A stretch of DNA of 62,930 nucleotides from Bog-159 sp049511415 (GTDB taxonomy: Bacteria > Acidobacteriota > Terriglobia > Bryobacterales > Bryobacteraceae). Below, piece by piece: positions 16,854-26,406 of this stretch (its first letter is position 1; each line of letters begins with the position of its first letter). The notes under the pieces are model-generated. The model was not told the DNA's origin and searched no databases. It saw only the letters and a program-made list of their open reading frames with translations. A program made the position numbers and the translations under genes. The stretch covers positions 1-62,930 of the forward strand of contig JBEKYC010000042.1 in assembly GCA_049511415.1 (NCBI GenBank), in the 5' to 3' direction.

Positions 16854-17038
16854 GTCCAAACGGCGATAAAGTCGAAGAAGCCTTCCGCAATCCTGAGATC
16901 ATATTGGAAGCGCTCCGTCAATCTTATCGCGATGCGGTCCGCCTGCATCGCGCCTACGGCGTGCCGATGGTCTTCTGGGAGAACGGCAAAGTCGTCGAAA
17001 TTCCGGCCGATCAACTCGAAGATCCTTCCACTGACTGA
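16850..17038 (+). CDS. Small partner (candidate antitoxin) of the zeta-like kinase
   Basis: The 62-residue protein begins MSPNGDKVEEAFRNPEIILE and ends with HRAYGVPMVFWENGKVVEIP. Short proteins with a GxPxxxWxxGKVVxI ending commonly follow zeta-like kinase genes. ATGA overlap with the kinase stop indicates coupling; the ATG at 16850 was preferred over GTG 16823, which lies inside the kinase. The order toxin-then-partner is opposite to classical epsilon-zeta. A neutralising role is inference. Confidence 0.6.
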   Translation: MSPNGDKVEEAFRNPEIILEALRQSYRDAVRLHRAYGVPMVFWENGKVVEIPADQLEDPSTD

Positions 17039-17111
17039 TGGACTTCGCAACACCATAACACCTAGAACCAATTCATCGCCAGCCGGGCATTTTCGCGGTA
17101 CTCTCTTACTG

Positions 17112-19445
17112 ATGACACCACTACGTCGTGTAGCCGTGCTGGGAGCCGGCACCATGGGAGCGCGCATCGCGGCCCATTTTGCTAACGCGGGCATCCCGGC
17201 ATTATTGCTTGATATCGTGCTTCCCAATCAGCCGAACCGCAATGCCGCGGCGCTGGGCGGATTGGACGCAGCCCTGAAACAAAAGCCCGCCGCTTTCTTC
17301 ACTCCGGAAACCAAGTCACTCGTCACGCCCGGCAATTTCGAGGACGATCTCGCCAAGGTCCGCGATTGCGATTGGATTGTGGAAGCCGTCACCGAGAACC
17401 TGGAGATCAAACGCGCGCTGATTGAGAAGGTGTTGAAGTTTCGCAAGGCGGGGTGCATCTTCTCCACGAACACGAGCGGCATTCCTTTGGAAAGCATCGC
17501 CGCGGGTTTTCCCACCGAATTCCGCCAGCATTTTTTGGGCACGCACTTCTTCAATCCGCCGCGGTATCTGCATCTGCTGGAGATGATTCCAGGTCCGGAG
17601 ACCCAGGCCGATGTCTGGAGCCGTGTCGCGGATTTCTCGGATCGGCATCTGGGCAAAGGCGTGGTGCCGTGCAAGGACACGCCGAACTTCATCGCCAATC
17701 GCATCGGCAGCTTTCTGGGCGGCACGGTGCAGCATCTCACGGTGGAAATGGATTTCACCATCGAAGAGGTAGATGCGCTCACCGGCGCGCTGATCGGATT
17801 GCCGAAGAGCGCCAGTTACCGTTTGCTGGATCTGGTGGGCCTGGACGTTTGGGCGCATGTCACCAAGAATCTCTACGACCTGGTGCCCAACGATCCTTGG
17901 CGGGAGCGCTTCGTGTTGCCGCCGTTTTTCGCGCAGATGATCGAGCGCGGATGGCTGGGCGATAAGCGCGGGCAGGGCTTTTATAAGAAGACCGGCAAGG
18001 GCGATAAGAAGGAAATTCTGGCGCTGGATCTGAAGACGCTGGAATACCAGCCATCGAAAAAGGCACGCTTCGCCTCGGTGGAGGGCGTGCGCAATATCGA
18101 AGATCTGCCGCAGCGCCTGCGGGCGTTGATGGGCCTGACGGATCGCGCCGGCACCTTCCTATGGCGGCTGTTCAGCGACCTGGTGCTTTACTCCGCCAGC
18201 ATGGTGCCGGAGATTTCAGATCGGATCGTGGAGATCGACCGGGCGATGCGCTGGGGCTATGCGAATGCGCTGGGTCCATTCGAACTATGGGACGCGCTGG
18301 GCGTGGAGGCAACCGTCGCGCGCATGCGGCAAGAAAGCCGCCAGATTCCGGAGAACGTGGAGAAGATGTTGTGCACCGGCGCGAAGTCGTTTTATCAGGC
18401 GCCGGATCACGACCGCCGTCCGCACCATGAATACTTCGACATGGCGGCCAATACCTATAAGTGGCTGGAAGACCGGCCCGGCATCGTCGTGCTGAAGGAT
18501 GTCAAGCACGCGCACGGCGTGGTGAAGAAGAACGGCGGCGCGTCGCTGATCGATATCGGCGATGGCGTGCTCTGCCTCGAATTCCATAGCAAGATGAATT
18601 CCCTGGGCGACGATCAGATTTCGCTGATTCGCGCCGGCATTGAGGAAACCAGCAAGAATTTCCAGGCGATGGTGATCGCCAATCAGGGCGAGAATTTCAG
18701 CGTGGGCGCTAACCTGATGCTGGTGCTGCTGGCGGCGCAGGAAGAAGAGTGGGAAGAACTGGAAGCCGCCATCAATCGCTTCCAGCAGGCTACGCTGGCG
18801 ATCAAGTACGCGCCCAAGCCGGTGGTCTCGGCGCCATTTGGCATGACGTTGGGCGGCGGCTGCGAGATCGCGATTCATTCGGCGCGCGTGCAGGCGTCGG
18901 CCGAGACGTACATGGGACTGGTGGAAGTTGGCGTGGGCGTGATCCCGGGCGCGGGCGGCACCAAAGAAATGCTGCTACGTTTCGGCGAGGCCAAGAAAGC
19001 CTTCGAATTGATCGCGTTCGCCAAAGTGGCCACCAGCGCCGTCGAGGCGCGCAGCTTTGGATTGCTGCGCCCGCAGGACCAGATCTCCATGAATCCGGAG
19101 CGGCTGATTGCGGACGCCAAGGCCCTGGCGCTGGCCATTGCACCGGATTACGTCGCGGGCGTCCCGCGCATGGATGTGGAAGTGGGCGGCGCGGAGGATC
19201 TGGCGCTGCTCAAGACTGGCATCTACCTGGCGCGTCAAGGCAATTACATATCGGACTACGATACCGTGGTAGGAGAGAAGCTGGCATACGTATTAAGCGG
19301 CGGCGCGCTGACCGGCCGTCAGACCGTCACCGAACAATACCTGCTGGATCTGGAGAGGGAAGCTTTCTTGAGCCTCTGCGGGCAACGCAAGACGCAAGAA
19401 CGCATGCAGCACATGCTGAAGACCGGAAAGCCGTTGAGGAATTAG
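17112..19445 (+). CDS. fadN: 3-hydroxyacyl-CoA dehydrogenase / enoyl-CoA hydratase (FadN-type)
   Basis: The 777-residue bifunctional enzyme has an N-terminal NAD-binding dehydrogenase (VAVLGAGTMGARIAAHF, catalytic His145 in GTHFFNPPRYLH) and a C-terminal crotonase domain (about 470-700, with oxyanion-hole region FGMTLGGGCEIA and GVGVIPGAGGTKEM). This order, dehydrogenase first, is that of Bacillus FadN and opposite to E. coli FadB. It hydrates enoyl-CoA and oxidises the 3-hydroxyacyl-CoA. ATG 17112 was chosen since the upstream frame extension is non-coding. It is followed by fadA with an 8-base gap. Confidence 0.92.
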   Translation: MTPLRRVAVLGAGTMGARIAAHFANAGIPALLLDIVLPNQPNRNAAALGGLDAALKQKPAAFFTPETKSLVTPGNFEDDLAKVRDCDWIVEAVTENLEIKRALIEKVLKFRKAGCIFSTNTSGIPLESIAAGFPTEFRQHFLGTHFFNPPRYLHLLEMIPGPETQADVWSRVADFSDRHLGKGVVPCKDTPNFIANRIGSFLGGTVQHLTVEMDFTIEEVDALTGALIGLPKSASYRLLDLVGLDVWAHVTKNLYDLVPNDPWRERFVLPPFFAQMIERGWLGDKRGQGFYKKTGKGDKKEILALDLKTLEYQPSKKARFASVEGVRNIEDLPQRLRALMGLTDRAGTFLWRLFSDLVLYSASMVPEISDRIVEIDRAMRWGYANALGPFELWDALGVEATVARMRQESRQIPENVEKMLCTGAKSFYQAPDHDRRPHHEYFDMAANTYKWLEDRPGIVVLKDVKHAHGVVKKNGGASLIDIGDGVLCLEFHSKMNSLGDDQISLIRAGIEETSKNFQAMVIANQGENFSVGANLMLVLLAAQEEEWEELEAAINRFQQATLAIKYAPKPVVSAPFGMTLGGGCEIAIHSARVQASAETYMGLVEVGVGVIPGAGGTKEMLLRFGEAKKAFELIAFAKVATSAVEARSFGLLRPQDQISMNPERLIADAKALALAIAPDYVAGVPRMDVEVGGAEDLALLKTGIYLARQGNYISDYDTVVGEKLAYVLSGGALTGRQTVTEQYLLDLEREAFLSLCGQRKTQERMQHMLKTGKPLRN

Positions 19446-19453
19446 GGGAGCAT

Positions 19454-20632
19454 ATGCAAGAAGCCGTTATCATCGATTGTCTGCGCACGGCCGTCGGCAA
19501 AGCGCCGCGCGGCACGCTGCGGAGTTCGCGGCCGGACGATCTGGCCGCCGCGGTCGTCAGGCGTCTTTTGGAGAAGCATCCGCAGGTTCCCAAGGACGAG
19601 ATCGAAGATATCATCCTGGGCTGCGCGATGCCGGAAGCCGAGTCGGGCAATAACATGGCGCGCTGCGTGGCGCTGCGCGCGGGATTGCCGGATTCGGTTA
19701 CCGGGGTCACCGTCAATCGGTTCTGTAGCTCGGGCTTGCAGGCCATCGCTATGGCCTCTGACCGCATCCGTTCGGGCGGCGCGGATATCATCATCGCGGG
19801 CGGCGCCGAGACCATGAGCATGATGCCGCGCGGAGGGCACAAGGTGGCGCCCAGCCCATGGTTCGTGGATCACCGGCCGGAAATTTACTTGAATATGGGG
19901 CTAACTGCGGAGAACGTACAGAAGAAATACAATGTCTCCCGCGAAGAAGCGGATGCGTTTTCTTATCGCAGCCATCAGAATGCATTGAAGGCGCAGGCCG
20001 AGGGCAAGTTCGACGAGGAGATCGTGCCGTTCGAGATCGAGTGGGTCACGCCGAACGGTAAGAAGCCCAAAGTCACGAAGCAGGTCTTCGCCAAGGACGA
20101 AGGACCGCGGGCGGACACGACACCCGAGGCGCTGGCCAAGCTGAAACCCGTGTTTCATGCCAGCGGAACGGTGACCGCCGGCAACTCGTCGCAGACCAGC
20201 GATGGGGCAGCGGCGGCGCTTGTGATGTCGGATCGCAAGGCGCGCGAGTTGGGATTGAAGCCGATGGCGCGCTTCGTCAGCTTTTCGGCAGGCGGTGTAC
20301 CGCCGGAAGTGATGGGAATCGGTCCGGTGGTGGCGATTCCCAAAGCGCTCAAAATCGCTGGGCTCACGTTGGACGACATCGGCGTAATCGAATTGAATGA
20401 AGCCTTCGGCGTGCAGGCGCTGGCGGTCATGCGGGAAGCCGGCCTCGATCCGGAAAAAGTGAACGTCAACGGCGGAGCTATTGCGTTAGGGCATCCGCTG
20501 GGATGCACGGGCGCAAAGCTCACCGCCACGATTCTGCGGGAGATGGCGCGGCGGGATCTGAAGTACGGCATGGTGACGATGTGCGTGGGCGGCGGGCAGG
20601 GCGCGGCGGGGATCTTCGAGCGGATCGCGTAA
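19454..20632 (+). CDS. fadA: Acetyl-CoA C-acyltransferase (thiolase)
   Basis: The 392-residue thiolase contains nucleophile Cys91 (NRFCSSGLQAIA), His347 (GGAIALGHPLGCTGAKL) and Cys377 (CVGGGQGAAGIFE). It cleaves 3-ketoacyl-CoA to acetyl-CoA and a shortened acyl-CoA, the last step of beta-oxidation. An AGGGGAG site lies just before the ATG. The longer in-phase extension to 18749 is antisense-free but lies within fadN in another frame and was rejected. Confidence 0.95.
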   Translation: MQEAVIIDCLRTAVGKAPRGTLRSSRPDDLAAAVVRRLLEKHPQVPKDEIEDIILGCAMPEAESGNNMARCVALRAGLPDSVTGVTVNRFCSSGLQAIAMASDRIRSGGADIIIAGGAETMSMMPRGGHKVAPSPWFVDHRPEIYLNMGLTAENVQKKYNVSREEADAFSYRSHQNALKAQAEGKFDEEIVPFEIEWVTPNGKKPKVTKQVFAKDEGPRADTTPEALAKLKPVFHASGTVTAGNSSQTSDGAAAALVMSDRKARELGLKPMARFVSFSAGGVPPEVMGIGPVVAIPKALKIAGLTLDDIGVIELNEAFGVQALAVMREAGLDPEKVNVNGGAIALGHPLGCTGAKLTATILREMARRDLKYGMVTMCVGGGQGAAGIFERIA

Positions 20633-20647
20633 TTCTCGGTCGCGGCC

Positions 20648-21482
20648 ATGCAGTATGACGTCGCGTTGAAGCTATTGCTGCAAGGATCGGGCACCCGCGC
20701 CCTCAGCGAGTTGACTGGCACCACTCCCTCGAAATGGCTGAACGTGGAGCTTGCAAGGGTGCAAGGCCTGAGGCTTGACCTGCTCGGCGAAACCGTGGAT
20801 GGTGAGTTGATCCATCTGGAACTGCAGAGCACCAACGATCCCGATATGCCCCTGCGGATGGCGGAGTACTGCCTGGCGGTCTATCGGCAGCATCAGAAAT
20901 TTCCACGGCAGGTGCTGGTGTATGTGGGCGAAACACCTCTCAGGATGGCCTCCGAACTCTCCGGTCCCAGCCTCTCATTCCGTTATGAGGCGGTGGACAT
21001 ACGGACCCTGGATGGCGACCGGCTGCTGGAGAGTCAACAAGTCGGCGATAATGTAATTGCAATCCTCACGAGCCTGCGCGACCATAGAGAGGCGGTGCGG
21101 AAGATTGTGGCGCGGCTCGCCGCTTTGCCGCCGGCTTAGCGCGCCACCGCCTTGGAGCAGTTGCTCATCCTGGCCGGGCTGCCGGGGGCTGGAGGAATTG
21201 GTTGAAGAGGAGGCGCGTAAAATGCCTGTTTACATCGACGTTTTGGAAAACAGAGTCTTGGGACGGGAGTTCAAGAAGGGACTGCAGGAGGGGCGCCAGG
21301 AGGGCCGTCAAGAAGGCCGCCAGGAGGGCGAACTTCGGATCCTTCACAAGCAGATCGAAACTCGCTTTGGCCCGCTGCCATCCTGGGCCGAGTTGCGTCT
21401 GGCGGAAGCGCCCACAGAACGGCTAGAAGAACTGGCCACGCGTGTGCTGGACGCCGGAAGCCTCGAAGACCTGCTGGGCTAA
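20648..21482 (+). pseudogene. Rpn/DUF4351-type PD-(D/E)XK nuclease, disrupted
   Basis: The 5' frame (MQYDVALKLLLQGSG...) has RLDLLGETVDGELIHLELQS, the PD-(D/E)XK core of Rpn-type recombination-promoting nucleases. It stops at TAG 21137-21139, but the same phase continues RATALEQLLILAGLPG. A +1 shift at about 21183-21187 is then needed to enter LEELVEEEARKMPVYIDVL, the C-terminal part with a (QEGR) repeat and an RFGPLPSW segment. Two lesions make this a pseudogene. It lies between fadA and fadE, which are normally adjacent, so it is an insertion into the operon. Confidence 0.8.
21285..21332 (+). repeat. 12-bp tandem repeat encoding QEGR
   Basis: Three units encoding QEGR plus a partial fourth (QEGE) occur in the C-terminal part of the disrupted nuclease gene. 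Such variable runs are usual in this protein family. Confidence 0.85.
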
Positions 21483-21520
21483 AAACAGATCACGGACGAA
21501 CTCGAGAACACAAGGATCAT

Positions 21521-23314
21521 ATGGCAACAGCAACAGCATCAATCACACTACCGAAAACCAAGGGCGGCGCATTCCTGATCGAAGAGCGCCTGCCGGGCGA
21601 AATCTTCACCCCTGAGGACCTCACTCCCGAGCATTTAGCAATCGCCCGTACGGTGGACGAATTCTGGGCCAAGGAAGTCGGCCCCAATGTTGACGCCATC
21701 CAGCATCACGAGCCGGGTGTGGCCCTGGCTTGCCTGCGGAAGGCCGCCGAACTCGGCCTGACCGGCATCACCATTCCCGAAGAGTACGGTGGCATGGAAC
21801 TCGACTTGGCCTCCGCCATGGTCGCGGTCGAGCACATGGCAGGTGACGGTTCTTTCGCCGGCTGGTATGGTGCGCACGTTGGCATCGGCTCTCTGCCGAT
21901 CCTGTATTTCGGGACCGAGGAGCAGAAAAAGCACTACCTGCCCAAGCTGGCTAAGATGGAAATGCTGGGCGCATACTGCCTCACCGAGCCGCACGCGGGC
22001 TCCGACGCCCTGGCTGCCCGCACGCGCGCTGACCTTTCCGCCGACGGCAAGCACTATATCCTCAACGGCCAGAAAATGTGGATCACAAACGGCGGCGCGG
22101 CCGATCTGTTCACCGTCTTCGCCAAAGTCGGCGGCGAAAAGTTCACCGCGTTTCTGGTGGAGCGCAATTTTCCGGGCGTTTCGAGCGGCGGCGAAGAAAA
22201 GAAGATGGGCATCAAGGGCAGTTCCACCACGGCCGTCTATTTCGACAACGTGCCCGTGCCGGTCGAGAACGTGCTCGGCGAAATCGGCCGCGGCCACATC
22301 ATCGCCTTCAACATTCTCAACATCGGCCGTCTGAAGCTCGGCCCCGGCACCGTGGGTGGTTCCAAGAACGTGCTGGCCGTCTCCCTGAAGTACGGCAAGG
22401 AGCGCAAAGCGTTCGGACAATCCATCTCCGAATTCGGCATGATTCAGCACAAGTTGGCCGAGATGGCCATCCGCATTTACGCAGCCGAGTCCATGACCTA
22501 TCGCGTGGTAGGCCTGATCGAGTCGCAGCTTGAAGGCTTCTCCTGGTCGCAGCCCGACGCCGCGGCGACTATGCTGAAGGCTGTCGAGGAATACGCCGCG
22601 GAATGCTCCATTATCAAGGTCTACGCCTCCGAGGTGCTCGATTACGTGGTCGATGAAGGCGTGCAGATCCACGGCGGCTACGGCTATCACATGGATTACC
22701 CGGTGGAGCGCGCTTATCGCGATTCGCGCATCAACCGCATCTTCGAAGGCACCAACGAGATTAATCGCCTGCTGACCACCGGCATGTTGCTGAAGCGCGC
22801 CGCGCGCGGACAGTTGGGCCTGGTGCAGGCGGCCACGGGCGTCCTGCAGGAGATCCTGGGCGGACCGCTAGGCGCGGCGGAAGAGTTTACCGGACCGTTC
22901 GCCGAAGAAACCAAGATCCTCATCAACGCCAAAAAGATCGCCCTCATGCTGATGGGCGTCGCCTATCAGAAGTACATGTTCGAGCTGGAAAAGCAGCAGG
23001 AGATTCTGGCGAACATTACGGACGTCATCATGGACATCTTCGCCATGGAGTCGGCGCTGCTGCGAACGCAAAAGCTGGCCGAGTCCGGCAAAGGTACGAA
23101 CGCCGCCGATATGACCGCGGTGCTGGTGCGGGACGCTATGGCCCACATCGACGTAACCGCGCGCATCGTGCTGGCTGCCTGCGCCGAAGGCGATACGCTG
23201 CGCACCAACCTGGTGGTGCTCCGCCGTTTCACAAAGTACGAGCCGGTGGATTCGATCGCCTTGCGGCGCAAGATTGCGCACCGGCTGCTCGACGCCGAAC
23301 GGTATTTGGTATAA
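21521..23314 (+). CDS. fadE: Acyl-CoA dehydrogenase (FadE-type, long form)
   Basis: The 597-residue flavoprotein has the FAD-contact segments YCLTEPHAGSDALAART and KMWITNGGAADLF, and the catalytic-base region RINRIFEGTNEINR (Glu about 409). It carries a C-terminal extension of about 150 helical residues, as in Bacillus FadE (594 residues). It oxidises acyl-CoA to trans-2-enoyl-CoA, the first beta-oxidation step, and completes the fadN-fadA-fadE set. Codon choice is more C-ending than in fadN, which may reflect high expression. Confidence 0.93.
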   Translation: MATATASITLPKTKGGAFLIEERLPGEIFTPEDLTPEHLAIARTVDEFWAKEVGPNVDAIQHHEPGVALACLRKAAELGLTGITIPEEYGGMELDLASAMVAVEHMAGDGSFAGWYGAHVGIGSLPILYFGTEEQKKHYLPKLAKMEMLGAYCLTEPHAGSDALAARTRADLSADGKHYILNGQKMWITNGGAADLFTVFAKVGGEKFTAFLVERNFPGVSSGGEEKKMGIKGSSTTAVYFDNVPVPVENVLGEIGRGHIIAFNILNIGRLKLGPGTVGGSKNVLAVSLKYGKERKAFGQSISEFGMIQHKLAEMAIRIYAAESMTYRVVGLIESQLEGFSWSQPDAAATMLKAVEEYAAECSIIKVYASEVLDYVVDEGVQIHGGYGYHMDYPVERAYRDSRINRIFEGTNEINRLLTTGMLLKRAARGQLGLVQAATGVLQEILGGPLGAAEEFTGPFAEETKILINAKKIALMLMGVAYQKYMFELEKQQEILANITDVIMDIFAMESALLRTQKLAESGKGTNAADMTAVLVRDAMAHIDVTARIVLAACAEGDTLRTNLVVLRRFTKYEPVDSIALRRKIAHRLLDAERYLV

Positions 23315-23353
23315 GCTCCGATTTGGAGATCGCGCAGCAGATCGCGGGGCGTC

Positions 23354-23368
23354 GCCGGAGGTTCCGGC
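23354..23368 (+). terminator. Hairpin downstream of fadE
   Basis: GCCGGA (23354-23359) pairs with TCCGGC (23363-23368) around a 3-base loop, 40 bases after the fadE stop. It is followed by a CT/A-rich stretch rather than a clean T-run. Confidence 0.4.
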
Positions 23369-23759
23369 CGGGTCTTAAAAAGCACCTTGAGCCGGCGATA
23401 CGGTGATCGCATCCGCCCCAGCGCTGCATCATGGCGAACGGGGAGTTGCGTTCCACTCTAGAGACGACTGGATCCTCCTAGGTCTCAAAATTGGCCATCT
23501 GCTACTGCTGAAACCCAACTTCGAAAGCTCTCGAATAGAGTCGGCACGCCTACAGGGCGTCCCCGGCTCACGCGTTGGCTCCATGTTGAGGTCAATGTCG
23601 CCTATGACCGGTCCGTTCTCAGGAACTCGCCGGTTCATGACCACGGGGCAGCACCGGCTCGTCGCGCGGTGTTTCATCAGCACTCGGTGGCCAGGGCCGC
23701 CGCTTCGGTTCCACCGGGCGGATTAGAATCGTTATGTGAACAGAACAGGGCTGGTGTGA
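23369..23759. other. No recognisable gene
   Basis: Short frames on both strands lack recognisable motifs or ribosome-binding sites. The interval separates the fad operon from a pair of secreted proteins and probably contains the promoter for the latter, but I see no clear -35/-10 pair. Confidence 0.4.
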
Positions 23760-25040
23760 ATGTTGGGTACCGGTGTGCGCGCTTACTTCCTTCTCCTGCC
23801 GGCGGCGGCGCTTCTGGCGCAAACCCCGCCGACTCCCTCCGCACGGCTCGCCCAAGCGCGCAACATATTGGCCGAACGAGCGGTGCGCCTGCCCGACTAC
23901 ACCTGCCTGCAAACCGTGGATCGCCGCTATTTCAGACGGCATCAGCAGGACTACCCCGTTCCGTCCTGCGCTCAGATCCTGGCTCTGAGCCGCGACACCC
24001 TGGCGCCGGAAAGCACCGACCGTGTACGTTTGGAAGTGAAAGTATCCGATGGCCAGGAGATTGGCTCTTGGGCGGGAAGCCGGTTCAGCTCGCGCAGCAT
24101 CTTCGACCTGACCGGCGGCGGTCCATACGGAACCGGCATGTTGGGCCCACTGATCCTCGATGTTTTCATCAACGGCGGCGCGAGCTACGAGTTTATGGGC
24201 GACGACGCCGCGTCCCCTACACCCCTGGCCGCATTCGGTTATCGTGTTCCAGTGTATTCCAGTCATTATCACATCGCATCCGCGGCCGGGTGGGAGACGA
24301 CGGCTTTCCACGGCGCTTTCTGGCTGGATGCCGGATCATCGGAGTTAAAGCGGCTGATCGTGGTGGCTCCCGATCTGCCGCCCGCCAGCGGAGTATGCGA
24401 GGCGAATACGCGCGTGGATTACCAGCAGGTGCGGGTGGGCGGCGGCAAGTTCCTGTTGCCGCAACGAAGCGTTATGCGCATGGTGATGCGGGACGCGTCT
24501 GAAACGCAATCCATCGCGGTGTATTCCGCGTGCCGGGAATTCCGCGGCGAGGCCACCATTCATTTTGACGACGCTCCCACCGGCGTGGAAACCAAGGCCG
24601 CTGCCGCATCCGGCACTGCGCTTCCCGCCGGCCTGCAACTTTCCATGGCTCTCACGGAGCCCCTCGATACCGAAACGGCAGCCGCCGGCGACATCGTGCG
24701 CGGGGCGTTGCGTTCGCCGGTGCGGGATCCGCGCGGCAAGGCAATCCTGCTTCCCGCGGGAACCGTCATAGAGGGCCGGATCGTGCAGATGCAGCACTGG
24801 CTCGAGTCACCCCGGAAATTCACGATCGGCATTCTGCTCGAGAAATTACTAGCCGGCGGCGAATCGCGGCCGATCTATGCCAAGGTGCGGCATGCCGGCG
24901 CGATCGCCGTATCGTCGCCGGGCCAGTCGCCCCTGGTGGGCGCTTTCGAATTCGCCACGAATAAGAGTGCCTATCGCGTGCCCGCCGGTTACCGGTCCAC
25001 TTGGGTAACCGTGGCCCCTCCGCGGGAGGAGAACAAATGA
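23760..25040 (+). CDS. Secreted protein of unknown function, paralogue A
   Basis: The 426-residue product has a signal peptide (residues 1-20, ending LLAQ) and mature blocks RLPDYTCLQTVDRRYF (from about residue 43) and FDLTGGGPYGTGMLGPLI. The last 150 residues include LSMALTEPLDTETAAAGDIV and a VIEGRIVQMQHW segment, suggesting a second beta-rich domain. It shares most of these blocks, in the same register, with the gene immediately downstream (ATGA overlap), so the two arose by tandem duplication. I do not recognise the family beyond its occurrence in acidobacterial secretomes. Confidence 0.8.
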   Translation: MLGTGVRAYFLLLPAAALLAQTPPTPSARLAQARNILAERAVRLPDYTCLQTVDRRYFRRHQQDYPVPSCAQILALSRDTLAPESTDRVRLEVKVSDGQEIGSWAGSRFSSRSIFDLTGGGPYGTGMLGPLILDVFINGGASYEFMGDDAASPTPLAAFGYRVPVYSSHYHIASAAGWETTAFHGAFWLDAGSSELKRLIVVAPDLPPASGVCEANTRVDYQQVRVGGGKFLLPQRSVMRMVMRDASETQSIAVYSACREFRGEATIHFDDAPTGVETKAAAASGTALPAGLQLSMALTEPLDTETAAAGDIVRGALRSPVRDPRGKAILLPAGTVIEGRIVQMQHWLESPRKFTIGILLEKLLAGGESRPIYAKVRHAGAIAVSSPGQSPLVGAFEFATNKSAYRVPAGYRSTWVTVAPPREENK

Positions 25041-26362
25041 GGCATCGATTCCTGCCTGCCTGTTCCGCGATCGCCGCGGCGGCTGCTCTGGCCGCACAGC
25101 AGCCGCTCAATCCCACCGAAAAACTGGAACGCGCGCGCGCCCTGGTCATTGAAAGAGAGCGGCGCCTGCCGGATTACACCTGCCTGCAGACCGTTGACCG
25201 GCAATATTTCAAGCCGCGCCACAAGCATGATCAGACGCCCTGTGACCGGCCGCATGCGCCTGGCGATCTGGTGCTGGCCTCTTCCGACCGCCTGCGGCTC
25301 GATCTTAAGGTCTCGCAAGGCGAAGAGATCGGCTCGTGGCCCGGCAGCCAGTTCACTTCGGCCAACATCTTTGACCTGGTCGGCGGCGGACCCTACGGAA
25401 CGGGTGTGTTGGGAGCACTGATCTCGGATACTTTCGTGAAAGGCGGGGCCAGTTACCAGTACCGGGGGGAAGAGACATCCGCCGGTTTGCCGCTCTCCGG
25501 TTATCGATATCAGGTGCCGGCGGCGTCCAGCCATTATCAGGTGCGCAGCGGCTCCGGCTGGGCGCCGGCGGCATTCTCCGGCGAATTTTGGATCGATGCG
25601 GATTCCCAGAAATTGCGTCGGCTCACCGCGCAAAGCCGGGGACTGCCACCGGAAAGCGGCGCATGCGCGGTCGAAACCACGGTGGATTACCAGGAGGCGC
25701 AGGCTGGCACCGGTGCATTCCTCTTGCCGCATGAAAGTTCCATGCATATCGTGATGCGGGATGGTAATGAGACGCAATTCGCCGCCGCCTATTCGGGCTG
25801 CCGGGAATATCGCGGCGAAGCCACTATCCGCTTCGACGAGGCTCCCACAGAAAGCGCCGCGCAAAACCCCACGGGTCCGGTTGCGGCAATCCCGGAAGGT
25901 CTGTCGTTCTCCTTGGCCCTGGACGAGCCGATTGATAGCGACAAGGCCGCCGCCGGCGACTTGGTGAAGGCCAAGATGCGCAAACCGGTTCGGCCGTCCA
26001 AATCCAAGACCGTGCTGGTTCCCGCCGACGCGGAAGTCGTGGTGCGCATCGTCAAGATGCAGCACGTGCTGGGCGAGCACCCGCGTTTTGAGATCGGGTT
26101 GATGCCGGAGAAGGTGCAGGTGGGCGGCGCGTGGCGGCCGCTCCACGCCAAGGTCGAAGTCCGCGAGTCGCTGAACGTCGAAGACGTGCAACACGGTACC
26201 GTCGCGTCCGATCCCGGATCGTCGGCGAGCATCATCATTATCCCGCCGGCTGGACAATCGCCGCTGATCTCCGCCTTCCTTTTCCCGACGAGCCGGAGTC
26301 GCTATGTGGTGCCCGCCGGATATGTGTCGGAATGGGAGACTATCGGCCCGCCCAAGCGATGA
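25037..26362 (+). CDS. Secreted protein of unknown function, paralogue B
   Basis: The 441-residue product starts MRHRFLPACSAIAAAAALAA (signal peptide), then has RLPDYTCLQTVDRQYF at the same position as paralogue A, FDLVGGGPYGTGVLGALI, a shared FSGEFWIDA-type segment, and the C-terminal LSFSLALDEPIDSDKAAAGD. Start ATG 25037 overlaps the upstream stop by 4 bases, so the pair is co-translated. Conserved cysteines occur in both copies (TCLQ, plus a GxCxVxT segment). No enzymatic motif is visible. Confidence 0.8.
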   Translation: MRHRFLPACSAIAAAAALAAQQPLNPTEKLERARALVIERERRLPDYTCLQTVDRQYFKPRHKHDQTPCDRPHAPGDLVLASSDRLRLDLKVSQGEEIGSWPGSQFTSANIFDLVGGGPYGTGVLGALISDTFVKGGASYQYRGEETSAGLPLSGYRYQVPAASSHYQVRSGSGWAPAAFSGEFWIDADSQKLRRLTAQSRGLPPESGACAVETTVDYQEAQAGTGAFLLPHESSMHIVMRDGNETQFAAAYSGCREYRGEATIRFDEAPTESAAQNPTGPVAAIPEGLSFSLALDEPIDSDKAAAGDLVKAKMRKPVRPSKSKTVLVPADAEVVVRIVKMQHVLGEHPRFEIGLMPEKVQVGGAWRPLHAKVEVRESLNVEDVQHGTVASDPGSSASIIIIPPAGQSPLISAFLFPTSRSRYVVPAGYVSEWETIGPPKR

Positions 26363-26406
26363 GGGAGTTTGTGCGCCTTCTTCCAAAAATCCAGATCTGC
26401 GTCTCA

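Noticed and set aside
18749..19453. Long 5' extension of the thiolase frame
   Set aside because: It is an out-of-phase reading of fadN, Arg/Gly-rich; the thiolase starts at ATG 19454 behind AGGGGAG.
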